This document shows positions 1-5,781 of a stretch of 5,781 nucleotides of DNA, in pieces. Position 1 is the first letter of the stretch, and the number at the start of each line of letters is the position of its first letter. This stretch comes from an uncultured beta proteobacterium (GTDB lineage Bacteria > Pseudomonadota > Gammaproteobacteria > Burkholderiales > Burkholderiaceae_C), in the NCBI GenBank assembly GCA_903870955.1, contig CAIQEX010000337.1, positions 1 through 5,781 on the forward strand, in the 5' to 3' direction. The position numbers and the translations under genes were made by a program. The notes under the pieces are model-generated. The model saw nothing but the letters and a program-made list of their open reading frames with translations, made no database searches and was not told where the DNA came from.

Positions 1-3000
1 CGGAGTAGCCGCCACCGCCCGAGGTGAGCGCATTCATGGCTGCGGTCGTGTGGTCGGTACCGTACAGGACGATCGCATCGACCAGACCGGTCACGGTAGC
101 CTTGGCGCCCTTTCCACCAACGAGGGCATTGTTGAGGACTGTCCTATTGAGGATCGTAACCAACGGAATCGAGGTGTAGCCCGAACCAGCACTGGTCACG
201 ACAATACTGCTGACTTGGCCCGACGCATTGGTCATGGCATAGCCGGTTGCCGTTGCCGCCACACCAGCGGGGGAAGGAGTGAAGCTGACCTTCATTTGGG
301 TGCTGGCTGGGTAGCCTGCGCCTGGAGCCGTAACTTTGGGCCCATTGTTCAGGTCAGCAGCATCCATGTTGACACGCAGATAGGCATTGGCCATTACGCC
401 ATTGCCACCGCCACCGGAGAAGCTCATCAGCGGCGCCGTGGTGTAGCCCAAGCCCGCGTTGGTGACGGCGATCTGGTCAACCTTCATGGTGGCCACAGCG
501 GTCGCGGCTTGACCTGTCGCGTCCAATGGCGCATCAATGGTCACGGAGGGTGCATGGACGTAACCATGACCGCCACTCGTCACCACGCCCGTGATGGGAT
601 CCTTGTCAAGCAGCACGTTGGCAATGCCACCATCGCTCAATTTGCCGGGGGTGAACACGAACGTCGGGTTCTTCAGTGAGCCGAGGTAGATGTCACCATA
701 CATGTCGACTGGCTTCAGGTTAGCCCAATCCGGGTTGAAGCCCGAGTACACATCTTGTGCCACGACTGGACGACGCTCGTCGTCGGAGAAGTAGGCGTCA
801 TGCAGGGCCGTGTCCAAAGCAGCAGGGCTGAAGTTTGCCGCAGGTGTCGTGGCCGATGCTGCTTTCACCTTGATTTGCATCATGGTGCGGGTGTTCGGGC
901 CATAGCCTGGCTTGGTGTCTTCAGCACCGCCCTGGCCAGCCTGGTCGCCCACGCCGGTGAACAGGTCGTTGCGGGGGTCGCCAGCAGGTACGGGAGCGCC
1001 AGAGTCGTTGTATACCAGCAGTGTCTTGCCAGCGTAGGCGGTGAAGTCGACCACCACGTCGGCACGCTCTGCCGGAGCAATCAGCAAGCCGGAATTGCCC
1101 AAATCAACGTTCAGAACAACGATACGACCCTTGTCTTGAATGTAGTTGATGGGGGTGGGTTCATAGGTGGCAACCTTGGGCAACCAGCCAGATTCGTTGG
1201 CAACCTGATACATGGCAGGGCCGACACCTGCAGGGCTGGGAACGCCGCCCAGGCGACCGTCGGTGGGCCAGGTTACGGGAGTGCACCAAGTGCCGTTAGC
1301 CAACAAGGTTGGACGGCGCGCATCAACAAACCCACCTTTTCCATCAGGAATTGGTGCGCAGGCATTCGCTGCCAACGGGGCACCAGCGGGCACCATGTCG
1401 ATTTCAGACTCGACGGGCACCATGACCGGTTGGCCTGCGGAATCAAGTACGGGTAAGCCAGCGGCATCCAATTGTGGATGTGCCGCATGAATAACCGTGC
1501 CATCAGCCAGCGTGGCATCAGCCTTGGCTAAAAACATGTTGACGGTCATCATGCGGTCGTTGGACGCGTTCAGCATGCGGAAACGGTAGGTCGTGGGTTC
1601 CACTTCCAGTGTCGGATAGGCCACACCGTTGACGATAGGCGTATCGTTCCAGCCTTCAGGCGTGGTGGTCACGGTGTTTTCAAAGCCTGAGGGCGAGTAG
1701 GTGCCTTCTGGCAGGCTGTACAGCGCAGGGAACACAGGCCAGAACCATGGGCCATAGTGCCAGCGGCCTACAGTGTTCCAGTTGTTGGCTTGGTTGGGGT
1801 CCTGCACGGTTTCGTACACATGGGGGAACCAGGAGTCGCCAGGCTCACCCCAGGCAGTGGTGTTCCAGTGTGCGTCTTGCAGGTCGATGTCGTTCGGCAC
1901 GAAAGTGCGGTCCTGCAGCACCAAAGGAATGGTGCGATCTGCGGGCGGCAATACAGCCGCTACGGTTTTTCTGGTGTCGTTAGCGCCGGGAGCGGGAACA
2001 GGGCCAACAGGACCGCCATTGATCAGGGCTGCTTCGACAGAGTCAGTCACCAGGTAAGCGGAGGCCATACCAGCGTACACGTTCAGGCGGGTCGAGCCGA
2101 AAGTGTGGTCGTGGTACCACTCCATGCGGGCTGTGTGGCCGTTGGGGTAGTACAGCGTCATGGCGCCGTCGCCTGGGTCGTTCATGTCAGGCACGTTGCG
2201 GGTGCTCACACCCTTGATGTAGCTGTCCAACATGTTGGGGTCGAGGTTGCCGTTGGCGTCATTGAAGGCGGCAGCCAAGCTCAGCGGTACTGCCGGGTCA
2301 TTTTCACCAGCCGGTGTAATCCACTGATGCGGTGTACCGTCGCTGATCCAGGGTGTGTCGCCACCGTGCAAGTGCACAGAAGCGCGGTTTTGTGTGTATT
2401 CGGTCAGACCATCGGGGCCGACACCGGCACCCAAAATGGACTTGTCAACAGGCAGGAACAGGTCGCCGTTGCGCGCGGTAACCGTGAAGGTTGGCACGCT
2501 CACAGCATCGCCCGACACCGGATCGATTTCCGTTTTGACGCCTTCAACCCATTGAGCACGGCCAACGGGCAACAGGTTAAGCACCTTCAGGCGGGTCGGG
2601 ATGTCTTTGTTGGCCGCAATGACCGGGCCCAGGAAATGGGGAGCTTCGACGGCCAGGGCTTGAACCTTGGGACCACCGGTCAGCTTGCCATTTTTGTCGG
2701 TGGCGGCAATCATGATGGGCGCGCCGCCAGGGTAGGTCAAGGCTACCTTCTTACTACCGGGCAACTCGCCGAGACCGTTGGACGCCAAATGGTCGATCTG
2801 CACGTAGCCGCGCATTTTGCTGGCCTTTTTCAGGTCAGAGTGGAACTTCTCGGCATATTCAACGATACCGATTTCGTAGTAGTCGTTGTTGGTCGTCACG
2901 CCTTGGGGATTGACCCACTTGGAAGGCACGGCCACGGGGATGTACTTGACCGTTCCGTCAGACAAAGCACCCACTTTGCCAGGAATGGGCAGCGGGTCCA

Positions 3001-3265
3001 CGAACTTGCGCAGTGCCTTACCGGTGTAGTTGGCTGTGCGCTTCGTGCCGCCAACTGTCAGGAGGTCGTCTTCAGGCACCGCTGTGTCGCGGGTGCCAGA
3101 CGGGCTGTAGGCGAAAAAGGTCGCCTTGCGGAAAGTTGTCACGCCATCAGGCTGGATGGCGTCTGCAAAACCTGCGCCTGCAATTGTCAATTGCGAGACA
3201 CTTAGACCGGTGATCGCTACCGCGATCGAGGCCGCAACGCGGCTTAGTTTGAACTTGTTTCTCAC
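1..3265 (-). CDS. Large secreted multicopper oxidase, MofA/CotA-like, 3' end outside window
   Basis: Seen: an uninterrupted minus-strand frame of 1088 codons from a GTG start, open at the left edge. Residues 1-34 form a Sec signal peptide (basic MRNKFK start, hydrophobic core, cleavage probably after the A in AGAGFA). The first trinuclear copper motif is H298-L-H300-G-G and the second is W383-Y-H385-D-H387, followed by RLNVYAGMASAYLVTD, close to the CotA spore-coat laccase. A second cupredoxin domain shows VNG..YP.LEVEP and YRFRMLNAS (about 545-568) and L-I-A-P-A-E-R (728-734), again CotA-like. Only two cysteines appear (636 and 661), a possible disulfide. After about residue 780 comes a long insert with GxGY repeats. 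Family knowledge: these enzymes oxidise metals or phenols and reduce O2 to water. CotA is about 513 residues, so this protein is more than twice as long; MofA of Leptothrix discophora is also very large. Inference: periplasmic or extracellular oxidase, perhaps for Mn(II) or Fe(II). The C-terminal HPxHxH and HCHxxxH motifs are not visible, so activity cannot be confirmed. Confidence 0.93.
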   Translation of the reverse strand, partial: MRNKFKLSRVAASIAVAITGLSVSQLTIAGAGFADAIQPDGVTTFRKATFFAYSPSGTRDTAVPEDDLLTVGGTKRTANYTGKALRKFVDPLPIPGKVGALSDGTVKYIPVAVPSKWVNPQGVTTNNDYYEIGIVEYAEKFHSDLKKASKMRGYVQIDHLASNGLGELPGSKKVALTYPGGAPIMIAATDKNGKLTGGPKVQALAVEAPHFLGPVIAANKDIPTRLKVLNLLPVGRAQWVEGVKTEIDPVSGDAVSVPTFTVTARNGDLFLPVDKSILGAGVGPDGLTEYTQNRASVHLHGGDTPWISDGTPHQWITPAGENDPAVPLSLAAAFNDANGNLDPNMLDSYIKGVSTRNVPDMNDPGDGAMTLYYPNGHTARMEWYHDHTFGSTRLNVYAGMASAYLVTDSVEAALINGGPVGPVPAPGANDTRKTVAAVLPPADRTIPLVLQDRTFVPNDIDLQDAHWNTTAWGEPGDSWFPHVYETVQDPNQANNWNTVGRWHYGPWFWPVFPALYSLPEGTYSPSGFENTVTTTPEGWNDTPIVNGVAYPTLEVEPTTYRFRMLNASNDRMMTVNMFLAKADATLADGTVIHAAHPQLDAAGLPVLDSAGQPVMVPVESEIDMVPAGAPLAANACAPIPDGKGGFVDARRPTLLANGTWCTPVTWPTDGRLGGVPSPAGVGPAMYQVANESGWLPKVATYEPTPINYIQDKGRIVVLNVDLGNSGLLIAPAERADVVVDFTAYAGKTLLVYNDSGAPVPAGDPRNDLFTGVGDQAGQGGAEDTKPGYGPNTRTMMQIKVKAASATTPAANFSPAALDTALHDAYFSDDERRPVVAQDVYSGFNPDWANLKPVDMYGDIYLGSLKNPTFVFTPGKLSDGGIANVLLDKDPITGVVTSGGHGYVHAPSVTIDAPLDATGQAATAVATMKVDQIAVTNAGLGYTTAPLMSFSGGGGNGVMANAYLRVNMDAADLNNGPKVTAPGAGYPASTQMKVSFTPSPAGVAATATGYAMTNASGQVSSIVVTSAGSGYTSIPLVTILNRTVLNNALVGGKGAKATVTGLVDAIVLYGTDHTTAAMNALTSGGGGYS
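2..589 (-). repeat. Five GxGY-type protein repeats inserted in the multicopper oxidase
   Basis: Degenerate repeats of the form [S/N]xGxGYxxxPxVxxxG recur with the tyrosine at residues 902, 941, 985, 1030 and 1087 (spacing 39, 44, 45 and 57). Examples are SGGHGYVHAPSVTI, NAGLGYTTAPLMSF and SAGSGYTSIPLVTI. The fifth is cut by the window edge, so more may follow. They lie between the second cupredoxin domain and the unseen C-terminal copper domain. Short Gly/Tyr/Pro repeats separated by beta-prone stretches suggest an elongated or beta-solenoid-like insert, but no fold can be assigned from sequence alone. The repeats are diverged at DNA level. Confidence 0.75.
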
Positions 3266-3270
3266 GATAA

Positions 3271-3278
3271 CTTCCTTC
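3271..3278 (-). promoter_or_regulatory. Ribosome-binding site of the multicopper oxidase (fixes the GTG start)
   Basis: The minus strand reads GAAGGAAG, with AAGGA placed 7 nt before GTG at 3265-3263. The frame stays open upstream and holds another GTG, but only the 3265 GTG has this spacing and is followed at once by a signal-peptide sequence. No ATG start competes with it. Confidence 0.75.
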
Positions 3279-3438
3279 TCTAAAGACGCGCAGTTGTCAA
3301 AAGGACCGCGCACAGTTAATAAATATTTAAGACCACCAAGGCACTTGCATTGATCACACCGTCTTGGACCGGCTGCCATTTGTCTATCCTTCTCGCTGCA
3401 GTTGAAGCTAACGTCATCTATTTCGGGCTATCCCCGGG

Positions 3439-3458
3439 GTTGCGTAATTAACCGCAAC
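3439..3458. repeat. Inverted repeat upstream of the oxidase
   Basis: GTTGCG, 8 nt (TAATTAAC), then CGCAAC: a perfect 6-bp inverted repeat centred about 183 bp upstream of the GTG. It is next to the palindrome CCCCGGGG (3432-3439). It could be a regulator-binding site or a leader-RNA hairpin; no family can be assigned. Confidence 0.4.
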
Positions 3459-3586
3459 AACAGACTCCTTCAACTCCCTCCCTCCAGCGCGATAGTCAAG
3501 ACAATCGACCCAAACCTGCATTTCGCATTGCATTGACCAGTTAACTTCAGGCCTGACTAGTATTTACCGCAGATACACATTAGGAC

Positions 3587-3608
3587 AATTTGTTACAACC
3601 AACAAATT
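3587..3608. repeat. Perfect 8-bp inverted repeat, operator-like
   Basis: AATTTGTT, 6 nt (ACAACC), then AACAAATT, about 330 bp upstream of the oxidase start. The 8+6+8 dyad has the geometry of a dimeric regulator site. No T-run follows on either strand, so it does not look like an intrinsic terminator. It does not match the Fur or other boxes that I know. Confidence 0.45.
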
Positions 3609-3838
3609 AATCAAAGTGTGTAAAATTACCGCTTTTATCAAAAAGATTTCCATCAATTTGAGAGCCTCGTGGACCTAAATCAGGTTCTGAGACTTGGCGG
3701 CGGGCCTTTTGGAAACAGCAAAAAATCCGCTGAAAATGGGAAAATTTGCTTAAAAAGGAGGGAGGAAAGCCAAAATATGCTGCCAATACCGCATAAAAAG
3801 CGACTTGGGGCGCATGATGGCCAATAACCACGCGAGAA

Positions 3839-3899
3839 GCTGAAACGAATTTCAGCGCTGCATTAGCCTGACAACAGGCCGTGTCACGTCATAGTGACG
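3839..3899 (-). terminator. Cluster of small hairpins downstream of the lipoprotein gene; possible terminator
   Basis: Going downstream from the lipoprotein stop codon, the minus strand offers CGTCA/TGACG (3887-3899), GCCTG/CAGGC with a 4-nt loop (3866-3879) and a 7-bp stem GCTGAAA-TTCG-TTTCAGC (3839-3856). They begin 43 bp after the stop, where a terminator would be expected. None is followed by a clear T-tract, so a canonical Rho-independent terminator is not shown. They could instead protect the mRNA 3' end. Confidence 0.3.
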
Positions 3900-3941
3900 A
3901 ATTCAAGCCAAATTTTCAGAAGCCTAAAGCCCTGCTACTGG

Positions 3942-5537
3942 TTACTGCTTGACACCGTTGCTATCGTATTTCGTGACAAAGAAATAGCCTAAACCGGCTG
4001 TCAATGCATTGCCATCCAGCCCGCCTGACGTATAGCCAGCGATGTAAACATTGGCGCTGGCATCGAGCGCGAGCGATTGGCCGACGGTTTCCCGCCCAGC
4101 GATCCCCATCTGGTGGAGGTAATGTATGACCCCGCTGCTGTTGTAGCTGACGATGAAGTAGTCCTTGGTTCCGGTCAGCGGCTCGTTGGAAAGAACACCG
4201 CTGGTTTCGCCCGCCACATACACATTACCCTTGGCATCCACGACAACAGAGCGACCAACCGTATTTGCGGCCAGAGCCCCCATTTGCCAAGTGAATTGCC
4301 TGACCCCGCTGCTGTTGTACTTGGTGACAAAGAAGTCGGTGTCTCCAACCTTCGCGTTACCGTCCAGTCCATCAGCCGTATCGCCCGCCACATAGACATT
4401 CCCGCTGGAATCGACAGCGACGGATCCACCACTGGTATCTGCCCCTGTTACGCCCAGTTGCCATGTGGATTGCTTGACTCCGAGACTATCGTATTTGGTG
4501 ACGAAGAAATCCGTGGTCCCCGCCAAAGTGTTTCCGTCCAGACCACCCGTCGTATAGCCTGTCACATACACATTCCCGTTGGAATCCGTGGTGACAGCGC
4601 GGCCTACGGTAATTGCCCCCGACGCCCCAAGTTGCCTGGTGAATTGCCAAACCCCACTGCTGTTGTATTTGCTAACGAAGAAGTCCGTGTTACCTACCTG
4701 AGGGTCGGTACCTAACCTGCCGGATGTATACCCTGCGACATAAACATTTCCGCTCGCATCCGTGGCAACTGAGAGACCATAGGTCTCTGCCGCCGACACA
4801 CCCAACTGTCGTACGTATTGCCTGACCCCACTGCTGCTGTACTTGGTGAAGAAGGAGTCGACGTTGCCAACCTTCGGGTCAAGGTCTAACTTGCCCGAGG
4901 TATATCCAGCCACGTAGACATTTCCACTGGTATCGATGGCAACCGACCGACCAATCGTTTCACCCCCACCGACACCCAGTTGTTGCGTGTATTGCTTGAC
5001 GCCGCTGATGTTGTACTTGGTGACAAAGGCATCACTGGTTCCTGCCAGTGTGTTGCCGTCTAGCCAACCCGAGGTGTCGCCTGCGACATACACGTTGCCA
5101 CGGGTATCGATGGCGACCGATTGGCCAAAACTCTCTGCCCCTGCCCCCCCGAGTTGCTTGGTCCCCTTCCATTGGGCCAGGCAATCCACGGACACGGAAG
5201 TGACTTTGTCGGTGGCCGTGCCACTGCCGTTAGTCACCGTGCATATCTGACCGACGGGCTGAGTGAGTACCGTCACGGCATAGGCAGCATCCTTGGCTAG
5301 CTTGGTCGCGAAGACAAAATTGCCGTTGGCGGTGAGGCTCAAATTGTCCCCACCGTTGTTTTGCAAGACTACCGTTCCGCTCAATCCGGTCACCGCGCCA
5401 CCAATGGTGAAGGGGCCCAAAGAGCTGAGGCCAGGACCGCACGCAACAAGTGCCGCAGCAGTCATGCCGACGGCCAGCAGTTGAGGCCCAACGCTGAAGA
5501 TTGCTCTCCACGAAAAATTGGTTCCGAACATCTTCAT
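3942..5537 (-). CDS. SBBP beta-propeller outer-membrane lipoprotein, 531 aa
   Basis: Seen: ATG at 5537 with TAA immediately upstream in frame, so the start is this ATG or the one two codons on; stop TAA at 3944-3942. Residues 1-32 are a lipoprotein signal peptide ending in the lipobox L30-V31-A32-C33. The residue after Cys is Gly rather than Asp, which favours outer-membrane sorting. Residues 44-119 form a small beta-rich domain (TIGGAVTGLSGTVVLQNNGG onward) with Cys99 and Cys119, of a type that I associate with Burkholderiales exported proteins. Residues 127-531 are seven repeats with the core GNVYVAGxTSGxLDGN...D.FVTKYNSSGV, matching the SBBP beta-propeller repeat family. Inference: surface or periplasmic beta-propeller for binding or scaffolding; no catalytic motif is seen and the ligand is unknown. 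It lies upstream of the oxidase gene on the same strand, 676 bp away. It looks intact, with no frameshift. Confidence 0.93.
   Translation of the reverse strand: MKMFGTNFSWRAIFSVGPQLLAVGMTAAALVACGPGLSSLGPFTIGGAVTGLSGTVVLQNNGGDNLSLTANGNFVFATKLAKDAAYAVTVLTQPVGQICTVTNGSGTATDKVTSVSVDCLAQWKGTKQLGGAGAESFGQSVAIDTRGNVYVAGDTSGWLDGNTLAGTSDAFVTKYNISGVKQYTQQLGVGGGETIGRSVAIDTSGNVYVAGYTSGKLDLDPKVGNVDSFFTKYSSSGVRQYVRQLGVSAAETYGLSVATDASGNVYVAGYTSGRLGTDPQVGNTDFFVSKYNSSGVWQFTRQLGASGAITVGRAVTTDSNGNVYVTGYTTGGLDGNTLAGTTDFFVTKYDSLGVKQSTWQLGVTGADTSGGSVAVDSSGNVYVAGDTADGLDGNAKVGDTDFFVTKYNSSGVRQFTWQMGALAANTVGRSVVVDAKGNVYVAGETSGVLSNEPLTGTKDYFIVSYNSSGVIHYLHQMGIAGRETVGQSLALDASANVYIAGYTSGGLDGNALTAGLGYFFVTKYDSNGVKQ
3945..5159 (-). 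repeat. Seven tandem 174-bp (58-residue) SBBP repeats
   Basis: Units begin at residues 127, 185, 243, 301, 359, 417 and 475 (nucleotides 5159, 4985, 4811, 4637, 4463, 4289 and 4115, reading left). Units 1-6 are exactly 58 residues; unit 7 has 57, with one extra residue in GNALTAGLGYFF, and stops at GVKQ. The most conserved positions are QLG at the start, GNVYVAG in the middle and FVTKYNSSGV near the end. Units 6 and 7 diverge most (QMG for QLG; ASANVYIAG in unit 7). DNA similarity is strong enough to see by eye, for example CCGCTGCTGTTGTA recurring on the plus strand. Confidence 0.92.
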
Positions 5538-5546
5538 TTACTTTAT

Positions 5547-5552
5547 CCCCTC
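5547..5552 (-). promoter_or_regulatory. Ribosome-binding site of the SBBP lipoprotein
   Basis: The minus strand reads GAGGGG, 9 nt before the ATG at 5537. It supports that start; an in-frame TAA directly abuts the ATG, so no longer form is possible. Confidence 0.7.
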
Positions 5553-5617
5553 TTGCGTCGATGGTGACTGGTCATCCCTGACGAGCCCGATCCCAGAAAA
5601 CCAGGTTCCGGCACAAC

Positions 5618-5659
5618 GGCTCTTAGCCCATGCTGCCAATAATACTGCGCCGAAGAGCC
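5618..5659 (-). promoter_or_regulatory. Candidate promoter and hairpin in the lipoprotein upstream region
   Basis: The 244 bases from 5538 to the window end hold no gene that I can support. The minus strand has TATTAT (5644-5639), five of six matches to a sigma-70 -10 box, with only a weak -35 (TTTAAC, 16-bp spacing). The same stretch carries a 7-bp inverted repeat, GGCTCTT (5659-5653) and AAGAGCC (5624-5618), enclosing the -10. If transcription starts near 5632, the leader is about 95 nt. The promoter call is weak; the inverted repeat is directly visible. Confidence 0.28.
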
Positions 5660-5781
5660 TGTTAAACCTTCCGCATCAAAGCAAATGGCACAGACTTGCC
5701 TTGCAAACGATGCATTTGACCTGAATCACTGTGCCCGCAATGCAATCAAGGCCGTTTTCAACCCATGCTTTTGGGCATCGA

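Larger units (their letters stand above)
3266..3941. other. 676-bp intergenic gap without a trusted gene
   Basis: This stretch separates the lipoprotein gene from the oxidase gene and must carry the oxidase promoter and leader. The part from about 3590 to 3800 is visibly AT-richer than the genes. It holds inverted repeats at 3439-3458 and 3587-3608, a 10-bp palindrome TCAGGCCTGA at 3547-3556, the palindrome CCCCGGGG at 3432-3439, and a hairpin cluster at 3839-3899. The stretch at 3316-3332, close to the oxidase start, is A/T only apart from its edges (minus strand TTAAATATTTATTAA) and could include a -10 box, but I find no convincing matching -35. I see no tRNA, transposase or known riboswitch signature. 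Confidence 0.7.

Noticed and set aside
2090..2120. Possible frameshift near the second copper motif
   Set aside because: On a first reading I suspected an extra base in the short A-run at the start of this stretch. Rechecking gives three A's and a continuous frame through WYHDHTFGSTRLN, so there is no frameshift.
1757..3205. A 482-codon open frame on the plus strand opposite the oxidase (others in the same register at 50-679 and 755-1456)
   Set aside because: All three are codon-aligned antisense to the oxidase, a common by-product of GC-rich coding. Their translations are low-complexity (V/H/R/G-rich) with no domain, while the opposite strand encodes clear copper-oxidase motifs.
3360..3480. 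Possible c-di-GMP (GEMM) or other riboswitch upstream of the oxidase
   Set aside because: Some GC-rich and purine-rich pieces looked suggestive, but the conserved GEMM core and its two stems are not present. I could not fit another known riboswitch.
3607..3831. 74-codon minus-strand frame in the intergenic gap
   Set aside because: GTG start without a ribosome-binding site, no recognisable domain, Phe/Cys-rich in an AT-rich stretch, and a hairpin just upstream of the start. A degraded gene remnant cannot be excluded, but I cannot support it.
4077..4715. Plus-strand open frame with its own apparent repeats
   Set aside because: The repetition is the antisense image of the SBBP repeats; other plus-strand frames at 4165-4395, 4936-5250 and 5293-5567 have the same cause.
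3777..5641. 12-bp exact match ATGCTGCCAATA at 3777-3788 and 5630-5641, in both gene-upstream regions
   Set aside because: About one such match is expected by chance in a window of this size, and flanking bases do not extend it.

Overview
The window carries two protein-coding genes, both on the minus strand, and both encode exported proteins. Protein style suggests a betaproteobacterium of the Burkholderiales, perhaps a Leptothrix/Rhodoferax-like freshwater or sediment lineage. The support is a GC-rich coding style, a Sec-exported large multicopper oxidase of the kind known from metal-oxidising bacteria, and a lipoprotein N-terminal domain that I associate with this order. No rRNA or marker gene is present, so the taxonomy is inference.

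Bases 1-3265 (minus) hold the first 1088 codons of a very large multicopper oxidase that runs off the left edge. The N-terminal two trinuclear copper-ligand motifs (HLHGG and WYHDH) and a second cupredoxin domain resembling CotA are visible. They are followed by a long insert with five glycine/tyrosine repeats. The C-terminal copper motifs, including the type-1 cysteine, lie outside the window. Size and layout recall MofA of Leptothrix discophora (putative Mn oxidation), but the substrate cannot be read from sequence.

Bases 3266-3941 are a 676-bp gap, AT-richer than the genes. It should hold the oxidase promoter and leader and the 3' end of the upstream transcript. It contains several inverted repeats and one cluster of small hairpins, but no gene that I trust.

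Bases 3942-5537 (minus) encode a complete 531-residue predicted outer-membrane lipoprotein. It has a lipobox, a small beta-rich N-terminal domain, and seven 58-residue SBBP repeats that probably close into a seven-bladed beta-propeller. Bases 5538-5781 are its upstream region, with a good ribosome-binding site, a candidate -10 box and a hairpin-forming leader.

Both proteins act outside the cytoplasm and are encoded in the same direction. A functional link (surface scaffold plus secreted oxidase) is possible but rests only on adjacency; the long gap argues against a simple tight operon. All long open frames on the plus strand are antisense shadows of these two genes.
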